The notes beneath the pieces are model-generated. The model did no database searches. It was not told where the DNA came from and worked only from the letters and a program-made list of their open reading frames with translations. Below are positions 24,151-37,745 of a DNA stretch of 64,000 nucleotides, piece after piece. The number at the start of each line of letters is the position of its first letter. Positions within the stretch are counted from its first letter, which is position 1. The DNA is taken from the NCBI GenBank assembly GCA_030407085.1, contig CM059587.1, forward strand, positions 39,549,501-39,613,500, in the 5' to 3' direction. The stretch is from Trichopria drosophilae (taxonomy: Eukaryota; Arthropoda; Insecta; Hymenoptera; Diapriidae). The position numbers and the translations under genes are program-made.

Positions 24151-24889
24151 ATGCTGCCCATTTTAATTGCCAGTTGAAACTTTTATTAGGGCCGAGATTT
24201 TTTTCCTGATGAAGTTTTGAGGTTAGATAATCGACTTAATGTATATATACTGTATACACATAGCCCGCGTGAAGGACAGTGGATTGTCGATCACGAAATC
24301 CGCTGATCTCAGTGCTTCATTGTATATAGTCAGTTGCAGTAGAAGCAATGCTGGCTTTGTAATATGTGTAACAATTTTTTTTTATATTTTCGATATTGAA
24401 TAATGTGAAAAAATTCGAATACTATGGAACTGAAAAATTAGGGGTTTCACCCATTCATTTACTTTCTCTACCATCTATTATATTAGATGTTACGCATAAT
24501 ATGGATTTCGCAAAACTTTTACCTTGTAATTTTATGATAACTTCGTCGCCATAACCCCACTTTTGTAAAACTACGCGTATGTCACTCATGATTCCTTCCT
24601 AGTAATCTAATAGATAAATATACCAGTTTATACCTTTTCTAGTTCTTTTTTATTTTCACTTTTTTTTCACTCTATTGTTCACTTGAAATTTTCCGCTAGT
24701 CCACTTTTTCTTCTTTTATATTTCCTACAGTTTCTACATGTACTTGTGTACGATGCGCATGCACATTGTGACATAAGAAGATTGGTCATATAAGGTTTTT
24801 ACGCAGTGTACGATTCTATTTCACAATTGTGTTACTTTTATATTATTGAGTATTTGGCAGAAAATATTTTTGAAATTGATCAGATTGTT

Positions 24890-25195
24890 TTTAAATTTGT
24901 TACTCGACCGTTTTGCACAGTCGCTGATTACTTGTTTGTAGTCAGATTTTAAAAAATTGCAGATTTAATATACAGAAGATATTTTTAAAATCTATTGGGT
25001 TGTTTTTAAACATGGTACTCGGGGGTATGTACATGAACTTGAATTTCGAATTAAAATACTTACCTAATAAATATGGTGTTTTTTGGGTCTTTGATCAGGA
25101 ATCGTCATATGTTGACTATTAAAAATGTCGGAATAAATTTGGTGAACGATAATTTTGATATTGGCTTTCAAAATGGCCGATTCAATGTAGCATAT
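24890..25195 (+). repeat. Copy of dispersed GTCGCTGATTA family
   Basis: CAGTCGCTGATTACTTGTTT, CAGATTTTAAAAAATTGCAG, two GGTTGTTTTTAAA words and CAAAATGGCCGATTCAATGT follow the order seen in the other copies, with strong divergence. Confidence 0.45.
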
Positions 25196-25511
25196 AGTAG
25201 TTTCTATTCTTTTTTTCAATAGAATTTATTACTTCTCATATAGAGTTGAATTTTATTGTTGACTGCATCTTAATCTTATTTTCTTCACACCGTCCCTGTC
25301 TGGAGTAAAGTTACAAAGGCAACACCAATGTTAAATGCAGCACGTCGATGGGTCAAAATGACGGTAAAAAATCAATGTAACGGATGTGAAATAAATTATA
25401 GATAGATAAGAGATGATAGCAGAAGTTGACGTAATTTATGTGTCGTTTATATGGCAGCAATATAGTTGTCTACATACGAATGGAAATTTCGTAAATTGAG
25501 TCATTTTTCGC

Positions 25512-25898
25512 ATGCCGCAGCATCGGCCGAAATTCGATAATCCGCAATATAACGACAATACGGATGCTGATCCGAAACCCAAGAAAACCGACAATAATAA
25601 TTCGACGCCTTGGTTGAAAACGGTCTTTTTATATCTACCGAAGGAACTCGCAAATTCGATAACAAATTGTGTATGGTTAGCAGAAAAGGCGAACGAGTTC
25701 GACGGAATAAAACTGGTCCACCTGGCTGGTGCTTTTCCTAGCCGAGTATTGCCAACAATTTTTCCTTCTTCGTTCAGTTCGTTTTATCATCTCGTCGACA
25801 TGGAAGCTTCTCTCGGCTCGATCCCAGCTATGACGTCACTGAATCCACTCAGCCCCAACACGGGTGGGAGGCACCGAGGCGATAAACGCATTTATTAA
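25512..25898 (+). CDS. Unrecognised 128-codon open frame in base-balanced island
   Basis: This is the most gene-like frame in the window by codon and amino-acid mix. It starts at ATG, opens with a hydrophilic region rich in P, N, D and K (residues 1-32), then WLKTVFLYLPKELANSI, an acidic-basic segment ending in FDGIKLVHLAGAFP, and an S/F/P-rich tail. It lies in a CpG-containing island (about 25240-26420) that stands out from the AT-rich flanks. A pyrimidine-rich acceptor-like site (TCATTTTTCGCATGCCGCAG) overlaps the first codons, so the real exon might begin just inside the frame. I do not recognise the family. Splice signals downstream (25938, 26006, 26066) suggest a transcribed region, but they do not continue this frame, which ends at 25898. 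It could be a 5' exon, an upstream frame or a chance opening. Confidence 0.3.
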   Translation: MPQHRPKFDNPQYNDNTDADPKPKKTDNNNSTPWLKTVFLYLPKELANSITNCVWLAEKANEFDGIKLVHLAGAFPSRVLPTIFPSSFSSFYHLVDMEASLGSIPAMTSLNPLSPNTGGRHRGDKRIY

Positions 25899-26065
25899 GT
25901 GCTCTAGAAGAGGGTCTTTTCTGCGTCTTGCAAAACGGTAAGTCGCCTTCTCACCCAATCGATCGCCCATCTTTAAAATTTTCATCCACTTTTATTTTGC
26001 GTCTAGTTAGAGGACGGTAACGTCACCTGATGATGATCCAAACAAGGGCTTTGAAGATCTTGTCC
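25850..26065 (+). other. Candidate 5' gene end with 69-nt intron
   Basis: A strong donor (AAAACG then GTAAGT at 25938) and a strong acceptor (TTTTATTTTGCGTCTAG ending at 26006) bound a 69-nt intron-like segment, a common size for short insect introns. The 59-nt candidate exon that follows (26007-26065) has stops in all three frames near its start, so it cannot be an internal coding exon. It does contain ATGATG from about 26030, open for 12 codons up to a donor with good downstream bases (GTAAGTGA, 26066). This is the pattern of a spliced 5' leader with a short first coding exon before a large intron. The next exon was not identified. A noncoding transcript is equally possible. Confidence 0.3.
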
Positions 26066-26429
26066 GTAAGTGACGTTTGCACAGATTTAACGAAAATTAG
26101 TCGTTGGGAAACATAAACAACCAAAGTGATCACGAGTTATGATCATCTGATCAACGTCACGATGCTCTGCAGACCAATTATTTCTGAATCGTAACGTTCA
26201 ACTTTTCATTTAACGCTTGAACGAAGCATGCAGTCGATCGACCTACTTTAGTCCTATTAGCAAACGTTTTAAGGAAGAATCATCCATTTGATTCCCTTAT
26301 ACGTTTTATCGCTGGCATTTACAATTCCCAGAAGTCACCTAATGTCGAAAAACCCTAGAGAAGTTGGTAGGTTCGCGAAATATTTAGAGCATCCATTACC
26401 GAATAATTTTCGAAGTCCTGATTTTCGAA

Positions 26430-28500
26430 ATGGCTGAATAAGAGAGTTAACTAAACTAATTAGAATGGCTAATTCGTTAATTTTTAAAAGCAGGTCTCAA
26501 CGACTAAACAACCTTGTTTATTGAGACTAATTATATCTAATTGGTGCAATTCAGCATTTTATTCAATACTGACGCGACATATTTAGTCGACTAACTTAAT
26601 TCCGGTTTCACTAATAGATGATTTGTTCTGTCGAAGGTTTGTGGGTTCGGTTAGATATACATTAGGGTGTAAAAAGAAGCTGGATCTTAAAGCAGTGAAA
26701 TACAAATCCGTCAGAAATGTGAGAGTAAAAGACGTCATACAATTTTCTGGGAAAAGAAAAGATTCTAAAGAATCTCACTAAAATAATTGGAAAAGGCTAC
26801 GGTTAACGAAATTCTAGTGAATGTTATTTTAATGAAACATTTTCGAAATTGCGAAACATATTTTATTTAAAAATATGGATTTCAAACGTTGAATTTGACA
26901 TACATACAGCATTGAATTGATATATTTCTTAAACGCTTTTGGTACTTTATGCTTTGAAAACATCATCAGCTTCCTATAAGTTAAGGCGTGATATCTCAGA
27001 AACATTTGATATGTCGAGAAAAAAATATATATTAAGGCCAGATTATAGAATCCCAATGTTTGGAGCATTGCCAGAAACATTACAATTAAATGGTAATGTA
27101 CAAATATATCATTCCGATAACAATTGTCGGCATGAAGAAATATTCAGTTTTATTTTCACGTGAATAATTACTTCGATCATATTTGGTTAATGGCAGAAAA
27201 TAATTAATATAAGTAAAAAAATGTAGAATCGGAAACTCGATTATACTTTTCCGAAGGATTTTTTGCGCTGAATCCAACTCTGGTAGCAGGATTGCTCTAC
27301 CACGTCAAGTTTTTGAGATATCATAACCTAAAAGTACACAAAAAACGAAAATCATAATCGTGTCTTGACAAAAACTTCGGTAGCTCGATAAAAAAAATCG
27401 AATCGGAATTACTATAAGAGCATTTTAAAGCTGACGAATAGTACTTTAATCTGCGTTTTGCCACGAAAAAACGGTCTATTTTGCATTTTGAGGTTAGGAT
27501 ATCGCAAAATCATGGCGTGATAGCACAATTCTACGGACATCTTTGGATTCATTCGAGAACTTTTATTTGATTGGTCTGTGTAATTGTGCGTGCAGGACTG
27601 TCTATCAGACTGAAACAAATTGCTTTTTTAACGTCGCTTACAATGATATCTTGTATGCCTTTACTGGTACAATCTCTACAAAATATTTATTTAAAAAAAT
27701 GATGAAGGCTAAAGGAAGTTGACATCAGCTTATATTTCAGATGATTAGTTACAGATACAGCTATCTAAAGAAGAAAATGAAAAAGGTAATGATAATAAAA
27801 TTGCCAAAAAGCAAGGAACAGAATTCCTAATAAATATATTAAACACTTAAACATTTGTCTATGATATTAAAAGAAAATGTAGAATAATAATTGCGTTTTA
27901 CGTAACCGTTCGTTAAACGGGAAAATGATATACATAGAACATTGCGGACATAGTGCCCTAGTGCTGTTCCAAAATGAGGACACCAATTTTATGAAATTTA
28001 TTGTTTAATAAGAAAACTGTAAATGTCAAATCATAGTTACAAAAGTTATTATATAATATAATAAGTTTAAAATAAATCATAAAGATACATTCCACGTTAA
28101 AATTCTATTTTGTTGTTAATAGCGAACTTTTCCATAACCTCTGTTCCATAATCGAGCTTTTCACTGTATATACAATATATATCATGTATTTAACATAAAA
28201 ACTCATGGTGAACAAGTTCTGTCAACTATTTTTTGTTAAAATAATTCATTACAAAGTTACCTAATCGTATACAGGGAAACATAAAATAATTTTGCTTTAC
28301 AAAGATATTTTATAGATATGACCTTCAAAATTCAGCATATGCAACATACGTATTCTAAAAATACGAAGAAATACTACTTTTTTGGAAAATGCCAGAACAG
28401 ACATTTTTGCGAATGTAAACAATCTTTAGGAAAAATCTAAAATTCTGAAAATCAAATAATCTAAAAATGTTTTATATTAATTCCATTAAATTATTTAATA
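26430..28500. other. AT-rich noncoding stretch
   Basis: No gene is supported. Stretches near 26930-27080 and 27250-27500 (for example TTTTTGAGATATCATAACCT) have the texture of old, diverged repeats, but I could not define ends or a second copy in the window. Confidence 0.3.
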
Positions 28501-28519
28501 TTAGAATATTCCAAAATTT

Positions 28520-28870
28520 AATTATCGGCCATATTTTTCGCAACAAAACATAACACATCACCCAACAGTACCCTATATATATTGTCCCACCATAATGGGT
28601 TGAGTAATTCGGAGAATCGGATTTCATTTAAATCAAGCAATTTTTCATATTTGGATCCGCTATACATAGAGTGACATGCTGGATTCGCCGCTCGCCAACA
28701 CCATCGAAAACCGAGTTTTACTTGAATTAAGCAATTTCGGTTAAACATATTAGATCAGCCATTTTGAATTTCGAAAATCTGACGACATAACAAATATCAG
28801 CGATCCCTATCACTCCCTCTCCTTCCAGAACCGAATTTCATTAAAAACGAGTAATTTTTCAAATTCTCTT
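28520..28870 (-). repeat. Inverted copy of dispersed GGCGG family
   Basis: GATCAGCCATTTTGAATTTC, GAAAATCTGACGACATAAC and ATCAGCGATCCC in this order are the complement of the GTCGCTGATTA ... CAAAATGGCGGATC order seen elsewhere. The rest is diverged. Confidence 0.45.
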
Positions 28871-28879
28871 CGCAATATT

Positions 28880-31285
28880 GTATTTGTTACATAGTCACAG
28901 TACATATCAATGGCCTGAATATATGTTCAAAAAGAAAACAAAGTAAAAAGAAAAAAATGGTTTAGAGCTAAAAATGTTTTTGTCCATTTAACTGCTACGA
29001 GAACGCACACAAATAATATATTAATTTTCTTTTTCATATTCACATATTTTCCAAACTCTTTTGTAACGTACTAATATATTTAAATATATTTTTTCTGCTT
29101 TCAGAAGTTTACCACATGAACCACTTTCTTGTAAATTGCAGTCTTTTACTTCGGTGTCAGAATATTTGTTTGTATTTCGCGTTAATTCCTTTTGCGCAAA
29201 TTTGCTCTGCATAGATCTAAAGTTTATGAAGACACCGAACTTTATGTATATTATTGTACAGCTGTACTATTGTATTGTCTCTTCCCCTGGGTTCCAATTT
29301 TCCTGATTGTATAGTTATTTAATTAATAGAAGCTTTTGGTTTCATATAGAGGAGTAATAATTTGTAACTTTAGCTCGGGCTGCATATTGATGCGTCTTGT
29401 TAAAATGGATGATTAATAAAACATTTTCAGGTACAAAAACCTTGAGGTACAAAATTAAGGTAAAATCTCAAATTTTGTATTCACTATGACGAAAAAATTT
29501 GTTCGTAATATAGTCACAAGGTGATCACATTTCGATAAGGCTCGGTGAGAATATGTGTACTTCTTGAATAGCTCCTATTAAAATGGATATAAGAATATCT
29601 TATTAATAATACAGGCCAGCAATATTCAGGCCCAAAATCTAGATCATTAATTTACGAAGCAATTTTTTTTAGATGACGGAGAGAAGAAAAAAGTCAAAAA
29701 AAGGACAGATCACATAACCTCACAAATCTTTATAGACTAGGGTATTTTTAAAAGTTGTGAAATAGTTCATATATGTGCAGATGCTCTTATATGTTTCTTA
29801 TATTATTGTATGTAGTGCTATATTGAATACAACTGTAAATGAATGATTTATGAAAATTGTCCAAAAACGTCTTCAAGGACGTCCTACTCGATGTCCGACC
29901 TAACCCAGATAAGCTTCAATGCGAGTGTCTTTTCGCGGAGTTTTACCGCATCACACGATTTTATGGAACCTATCAAACAATATATTTATGGACAAAGAAA
30001 TTCATGGAATCTGTGGTCACAGAACACTATAACAGTCCGTGGGAACCCTAAAATTCTGTCGCCGCGATGGCAGACGGTCTAATAACTCATCTTGTCTTAA
30101 ACTGCAGCGTTTGTGCATGGTTGACAAACAAAGGAACAAAGGAAAAGCGAGAACAATGCACGGGAAAAATGAAAATGAGATCAATCGAAGCAATGAAATA
30201 AAGCAAAAAGGAAAATATGTAGTTTGGGAATGGGAAAGCCTCATTCGATTTGCTTTACGAAGATCAAATTTCGATCAAGTAGAGGAAAAGAGAGAACCCG
30301 AATTGAAAAAAATAACCTAAATTTGATCAAATTTTGCCGAAAGCGAATGAATCGAAAAATTATCAAAATAACATCACTTTTTTTTAACATTTTAGGGGGA
30401 ATTTTTCGATAATTAATGGGAAGTGTATCAAAATTGCACTGGAATGCGGTCTTTTTCCGATACAGATTTATCTGTTTTTTATTTGTTTTTATGTACACGC
30501 AATTACGATGGTGGTGCATGAATTTAAATTGTGTCAGATGTTGATCAGAATAGGATCCCTTCCGTATCAAAATCCAATCCAATTCAACTTCTAATCTAAT
30601 TGAACGTGATTCGGTTCAAAATGGACAATAAAACATTTCATGCTTTCACTCATTTAGATAGGACGATACATTTCTTTGAATAACTGTGTCTAACATTTGA
30701 AATCTCTTTGCCGAAGATCCGCAAATTCAGAAAAGAGCAAAACCACAATCGACTAGTGCGATAGACCGCAAAATGAATTTTACACCTGTGTTAAAATTCC
30801 AACAGAAGACATCGGCAAACACGGACACATGAAAAATGGAACCTTTCCTTAAAAATAAAATGAACCACCAAAATCCGACTTGAGTGCTGATTTCCGTTGA
30901 CCATATAGACTTCAACGGATGGATCGTCACGAAAATGAACAACAGGTGTACATCTGAAAATTACTATAAAAAATCATTGCCACCAGATAACAGATCACAT
31001 TTTACTATTATTTATTTAATGGCTCCGACTTGAAAATTTCAAATACCAGAGACAATTATTCAAAGAAATTTGTCGTCCTATAATAATATAAAATATTTTA
31101 ATATCCCAGCCAAAAGAATATATTTTTAATTGATTCAGTTAAAAATGGACCAAAATGTGGAACCTTTCAGATCTAAATGAGGCAAATTATGGAATATTTT
31201 ATAGTCGATTAGATCTACGTTTTCGTCCACTTTGAACAGAATAATCTCCTACTAGATGCTGTGAACAGAACAAAATAGATTCAAT
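28880..31285. other. Noncoding stretch
   Basis: No gene is supported. Two plus-strand frames (29843-30082 and 29857-30051) are open over the same base-balanced patch, and neither gives a recognisable protein. The remaining frames are AT-driven. Confidence 0.3.
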
Positions 31286-31290
31286 TTTAT

Positions 31291-32271
31291 TGCACAGAGA
31301 AAAATAGATTATAAGAAATAGTTCTTAAAAATTATGATTGTTCTGAGAACTACACTATTTAGTAATGAGTACAATCTGCGACTTAGTTGGTACAATGCCA
31401 TTATGTTTCAACAACAACTTTAATATTGTAGACCAACATTTTGTATCAGGTGATATTTCTTTTTTTACGATTTACAATCTTAGCATTGTTAAATTCACAT
31501 ATTGTTATGATTACCGATTATTATATTGTTATGATCCGTTAGTATGTATACAATCGATAGGTAACGAAATATCGAACGCGACTCCAAACTCGAAATCGAA
31601 AGACGTAGCCGAGACCGCCGAGATATAATAACATACATATAGTACGATATCATCACGATAGGTGATGCACGATCGTCAGTATATATCTCGCAAGTGTTAC
31701 GCAGAAACGGCAAGTAAGTATATAAGAAAGCTTTCACAGTGAAAATGAATAACTGTGTGTGCGAAAAGTGCGGCTTTGTGTGCGACCAAATATTAAGCGT
31801 AACAAATTCGTAGGGTATATTTAATGTATAAACTACTTAAATTTAGGTGTCAACCGGCGTACGTGTCTCATATACTTTGATAAATGTAGTAATATAAGAA
31901 ACGCGTAGTTAAAAAAGGCATATCGTAGAGTGGAAGATTTATATACGTTCAAGATATATTTTGTATACAGCATAAAAGAATCCGTGATCTTCCTATCTTC
32001 AGTTAATACGACTGACAAAAAAATATATTTAAAATATAGATGTATTATTGCCTTACAATGTACTAATTTCGTATTGTACTGGTTACAATTTCTTCACAGT
32101 GCGGAATACACATCGTTGTATAATCTGTGATCATACCCAGAACAATCTCTATTCGTATCACACGCAGATTGTCTCTGATACAATAATTAGTGCTGTGTCT
32201 ATGGGAATCACAAAATATCATACCCGGTACAATATTTCTAGTACCCATTACAATCCATTTCTCTCTGTGCA
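31291..32271. mobile_element. CACAGAGA-capped TIR element with GGTACAAT words
   Basis: The inverted termini TGCACAGAGAAAAATAGATT and the complement of TGCACAGAGAGAAATGGATT bound 981 bp. Words of the type GGTACAAT, GTATGAT and TGTTATGATTACCG recur in both orientations in the outer parts. The cap resembles the CACTGAGA and CACGGAGA termini of the elements at 3092, 52163 and 53915. No target duplication is clear and no transposase is encoded. Confidence 0.6.
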
Positions 32272-32547
32272 GAAGAAAAAGAATAGATTTACGGTTGGTG
32301 TACACTAATTAATCCCCTAATATGTGACGCAATTTTGGCATCACTTTAAGCCTTAATAATTTGTATATGAACGCACTGGAATAGAGTTTAGCGCTATTAT
32401 TTCTGGGGTACAATTGTATGCACTTTTAGAATCTTTTAAAACAACGTCGATAACATTAACCGCAATTATATTTCAACATCATTTTCATTTCGAAATCGCA
32501 TTTGTATATATTTGAAATATGTATTGAAATATGTATTTTTGATATAT

Positions 32548-32979
32548 CAGGATTAAAATGTACTACGCATAATTTCGTAATTTAAGATGGCGGCTGCCAA
32601 ACCGGCGGGCGAAGATTAAGAACTTTCTATTTAAGTTTTCAGAAAAAATAGGTATTCAAGTAATATTAACATTATATCAGAATTACAATTACAGTTTTCA
32701 AGATCGCTGGTTATGAATATGGGGTCAGAATTTCAAAATGGAAGACATCGATTGCGAAAATGAGAATCTAGGAAATATACTAGTCGTTCATTACCAAATC
32801 GTGATCCGATCTTCGATTTCCGCCATTTTGAAATTCTGACCTAAAAACTATAATTGTTATTCTGATAATGAAAATATAATATTTGAATATCTATTTTTTC
32901 TGACTTGAACATAAATGTGAAGTTCTTAATGCTGTGCCCGATAGTTTGAATTATTATGTATAGTACATTTTAATCCTGA
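32548..32979. mobile_element. Foldback element (about 430 bp palindrome)
   Basis: The left arm runs inward from AGGATTAAAATGTACTACGC through TTAAGAACTTTCTATTTAAG to the dispersed-family words ATCGCTGGTTATGAATATGG and AATTTCAAAATGGAAGAC. The right arm is the complement of the same order, ending TAGTACATTTTAATCCTG. The arms are roughly 190 bp with a short centre near 32745-32800. It shows directly that the dispersed GGCGG family can exist as foldback units. Confidence 0.7.
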
Positions 32980-32984
32980 GCGTA

Positions 32985-35800
32985 TAACTTTTTTGTAGTA
33001 TATTTTATAGAAGTTTTATTAAAAGATTCTGAAAAAGCATCAGATTTTACGTCAGAAATAATAACGTTAACATTTTTTCCATGCCTCTGTACACGAATAA
33101 TGAAGGCTGAAACTGATGTCAAAAATGCGCCCAGCGTTAATGGTTACTAATGGCTATACTAATGTTCAGTGTAGAGGTTACCTCTATTTTTATAATCTTT
33201 GAGTATTTCATTTGTTCGAATGTCAGTTACTTATCTGACATAATGTAAATTGTATGTGGTCTCGAAACTTTTTTTTACCAGCTGGAAATTATGCGGTTTA
33301 GTGTATTTTATCCGGACTCTTGGATACTTTTGGGAACTATATGATGTGTTGCTATTATATATATATCTACCAAATCATGAGATAGATTTCTATCGTTCAT
33401 TATATTCTTCAGGTAGCAGATATAGGAATTTCTGAAATTGATAATAATAGCTTGCAGTACTGTCACGCGACAGAAAATTATATGTTAGCAAACGAAGTAC
33501 TTTTCTACATTTATCGCCATAATTCGGATGCGGTAAAGAAATTTACATATCTTTACTTTAGTAATGATAAAATTAAACACGTTTTTAGACACTTTTTTGT
33601 TACAGTTAAACTCTGACTCTGGTGTAATAGGATCATGTGTACAGTGGTTCTCAAGGGATCTAAATAATATGTTTGCTTTAAAATGAATGACTGGGAGATT
33701 AATAATAATGTTTGATAAGTCACCATTGGTCAGATTATCACCAATCTAAAATCTATGTGATGCTACATATTATAACACAGTCTAACAAAAATTTTAGAAT
33801 TTCATGTTAAGTTAGCGTCGATTATGGTATCTCCGACGAACTTTTTGAAATTCCAATCACTTGAGACTGGTTATCGCCTTAGCTACTTTTCGAGAAAAAT
33901 AGAAAAAAATGTCCTAAAATGTACACAGGAAAAATCTTATCAAAAGTGACTCTTATTGATGGAACAACAGCATTTTTTTTAGCTCTCAATAGATGCTCAA
34001 AAATGCCGAACTTTTTACTCCTTGAAATATCTGAAAAACTAGAGCCAATTTGCTATTTTAACGGTCATATTTGGGTTCCAGAAGCAAGAATCTTACCAAA
34101 TTCGACTCTTACTTATAGGGCAACAAAATATTATTGGGTTGTGTACATTTGGATGGAAGGGTATCTGATTTTCGCAAAAACCATCATATAGAACGTTGAA
34201 ATGGCCTTCGAGGAATTTCTTACTTCATTAGTTTTAAATAATTAAAGATCTAAATAAGTGGCAACCCTTTAAAATGTCAAACCTTTGTTCATAGTATCAT
34301 AAATTAGGATAACTGTATTTTCTTTAGCTATAACTACTTTTTTCAAGTGACCTTTACTGATATTTTTAATATATTATTTATATTGCAGATGTTTAATCAA
34401 TGGCATTGCTATTTCTAAAGATTAAGAAAAGAGTATCCCTCCATGGTATATTTACGCCATCCCTTTAATAATGTTGCATTTACAAAAAGGTCAAGGGAAA
34501 GCTTTGATAGGTGAAAACTTTTCGTCTCTTGTTCAGAGTATTCGAAGGTTGCTGAAGAACCTCAATTGTTCTTAATTTTCGCTGTTACATTTTGAATTTA
34601 GTTCTATGATCTACTTTAATCGCTTTTTACCGCGAGCACTTTTTGTCGAATCCGATTTTTGCATTTTCAACCTTGAACGCCTGCCAGAAGTGTGAAATAT
34701 GTGCGAGGAACTGCATCGTTGCAGAGATAATTTCGATTTTTGTCATGCATAGATATACGCAGACATAAGCAAAATTACGAATTTTATTTTTCTATGCAGA
34801 ATGATTTTTGTGCATGGTAATGTCACGCAACATACAAAAGCAGTCTTTTCTTGAAAATATTCGTATAATCACGGGCAATATGAATGAGCAGATATGGTGA
34901 CGTCATTTGCATTCTATTGTATTAATAAATTGGAATTCGTGGAATTACAAAAACACTTTTTGTGTTTCAGTTAAATGTAGAATAAAGAAAAATGTAATTA
35001 TTGGAAACCCCACTTCTATAAAAGTATATATAAATTTGCATTTTAACTGAAAATTCTCGAGTTCCAGAAGAAACTCTTTCCTTTTTCTTTTGTCGCGCTT
35101 CAGGCAAGACTTTTTAAATTTTCTTTACAACCGAAGTGCTCAGAAGTTGATTTATTCTTGCTTATTCTTTTTCCGTTAACATCGGTTATTTACGAAACTT
35201 CGCGTCCCTCGTTTCATAATTCTGCTAAAATGTTTTAATGAAGTAATATTACATTAACAAGATTGTTGTAAAATAAACAACTCTGAACAAAGCACGTCAC
35301 AACCCATGCGAGTAATCGGATATTTCATGAACTTGATGGAGGTCGAGTAGTTTGACCGTATAATTAATAGCATAGAATTGCGTTAATGGTACACGAGCTC
35401 AACGTTGAAGGTAACAATTTCATACCCATGGAAAACTTCATTCTCTTCGGTAATTCTAGTAATTCAAGCGGTTTAAATACTTCGACCATCACACCGATGT
35501 AGAGCATAATTTTGGCTTCAAATTTTCTAATCCGGATCGTATAAAATGACGTGTTTTTTTTCGAAATCACGACAAACACTAATGGTTTAGGGGAGACATT
35601 AGTTGTTGGTTTTGGTAATATTATAATATTACAATAATGATATCAACAGATTAAATTATTGTTAAAATATTATTCGGATATTACTTGCTTTAACATTCAA
35701 ACAGTACTGAGAGTAGCGAAAAGAAATAAAAGACATAACGTTTTAAAATGCTTGGAAAGTCATTAGCATATAAAATTCGTCAACTTTTTTTTTAAACCTT
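32985..35800. other. AT-rich noncoding stretch
   Basis: No gene is supported. The 90-codon plus frame at 33919-34191 lies in sequence that looks like old repeat DNA (GATGGAACAACAGC, CTTGAAATATCTGAAAAACT) and has no family resemblance. Confidence 0.3.
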
Positions 35801-35814
35801 TTATCATTTATACT

Positions 35815-36640
35815 CAGAGAAAAAAATAGTTGTGGTTTAAAATACGTTTAGTGTTACGTATACAAATATAAACGTACATTATACGACTACAAAACGTTCG
35901 CACCTCATACTTATACTATTTTCAAATCACACTTACGTGTAATAAACGTAAATTAAATGGGAGCGTCTTTATTGGGATGAATTAAATGGCATTCCTGTTT
36001 CGTTCTGTAAATGGATAACGAACGACCGAACTTGTTCGGTTTAAAAATGGTATGAGTTCGACGTTTTCTCGACGTCATAAATGAATATTAATCTGAATTA
36101 GGTATACATTTTATAACCCGATTCTTTCATACATGTGCATTTATACATGCAATATTACACCTTTATTAAACGCACTTAAAACTTATTGTACACTTTGTAT
36201 ACCATTTTTTGACATTTAAAACACGTATTATAAACCTATATGATAAACTTACCTTAAACAATAGTTTCACAATAGTTAGAGTCTCCATGAAAAATTTTTT
36301 GGAAAACGAAGTTACGTATAATAAACGTATATTAAATGATAGTTATGTTTCATTTCTACCGACATAATTCACTCACGATTATTCATTAATAATTTATACA
36401 TCTATAATTAAATCCTCCTTGTTTACAAATAGGTTTAACAGAAAGAATCGTGCTCGACTTAAAAGTTTCAAAACTTATGTTAAGAAAGTATTACTAGAAA
36501 TGCTTGTTTATTAATGAAAAATAAAAATACATCTAAAACATTTGAACCGGACTTTAACGAAATTAATTGGCTCGTTTTGAGCCGACCTTAAATACGTTTA
36601 TTTTTAATAGTGCTTTTACGAGGATCGGAAATAAACTGTA
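35815..36640. repeat. ACGTTTATTATACGTAA word block
   Basis: Words such as ATACGTTTAGTGTTACGTAT, TAATAAACGTAAATTAAATG and GTATAATAAACGTATATTAA recur in both orientations, together with TATA-rich spacers. The left end, CTCAGAGAAAAAAATAG, resembles the cap of the 31291 element (CACAGAGAAAAATAG). A matching right cap was not found. Confidence 0.4.
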
Positions 36641-37434
36641 CGGAATGATTCAAAATTTCGTTACTTATGCATACTAATGATAATCGATATTTCATCACAT
36701 AAAATGTGTTTTTAACCTCGTGAAAATGAAGTAGCATCCTATAGGAGCCTAAATTAAAGGGTCTTAAAATTTGAGACCTTTTGGACCGTAAGATATTTTT
36801 ATATTTTAGAATCTAAATCAAAGACACGTATAAATGATGGCGAATTGCAGCATTTATGTCGTTTCCGATCATTCGACATTTTTCGGTATTGCTATACTTG
36901 CAATGTGAGATGTATTCGTTACTTTTTCTGTAGAAAGTATCTCCAGGTAATCGAGTTTGTGTCATTCTCGTACAGATTTAATATAAGCATTTCCAACAAA
37001 GGCCCTTTACAAAATCTTTGAAAATCTATTCAAAATGCTGTGCGAGAAGGAAACTATAATATTGTGCGAAAAAAGACATAATACGCGAAGTAAAAATTTC
37101 CGTTATTATCCTGCGCAGAGTATTACATTCTGGCTTGACGTGTATAATAGAATTCCAATAATATGAATGAAACTCTGAAATAAATATATAAGCCATATAC
37201 TTTGGCAATGTGTACTATTCCATAATCAGAGAAAAATGTATTGAATAGATTTAAAACATGTTGTATATTGCTATGATTGAATTTTAGGGGAAGTACGATC
37301 TATATCTAACCTCAATCGTTAGCATTAATAAGATCGTACTCTTTACACCTCTCGAATTCTTGAACACCTAATTCTTTATTGATATGTAGAATACCAATAA
37401 TAATATTTTGAAATGTCCTTTTCTGGAGATATTT

Positions 37435-37560
37435 ATTTTTTTGTACTTTGTCTTTTTTTTTCTTCTTTTTCTTTTTTTTTTACTTTTTTATTACTTTATA
37501 TGTTTTTATATTCGTTTTTATTTTAGTTATTTTTTCGATTTTTTCGATTTTCATAATTTT
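37435..37560 (+). repeat. Polypyrimidine low-complexity tract
   Basis: A T-rich tract with interspersed C and occasional A (CTTTTTTTTTTTCTTC-like). It is simple sequence with no bounded unit. Confidence 0.7.
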
Positions 37561-37745
37561 ACATATTATTTTTGGGCCATTATGTAAATTTATAGTTATA
37601 TATAATTGATTTTACGTATTTATTTACTGATTTTTAAAAGAGTATATGGATTCTCTCTTCAAATAGATAACAAATTATATGTACAGTGAGGAGAATTCAA
37701 ACTACTGCTTTGAGCAATCTAGACGAATACGTTTTATCTTGGATA

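Noticed and set aside
30241..30582. 113-codon minus-strand frame
   Set aside because: AT-driven composition, overlapping plus-strand frames equally open, no recognisable motif.
33919..34191. 90-codon plus-strand frame
   Set aside because: Sequence texture is that of an old repeat; no family resemblance or gene signals.
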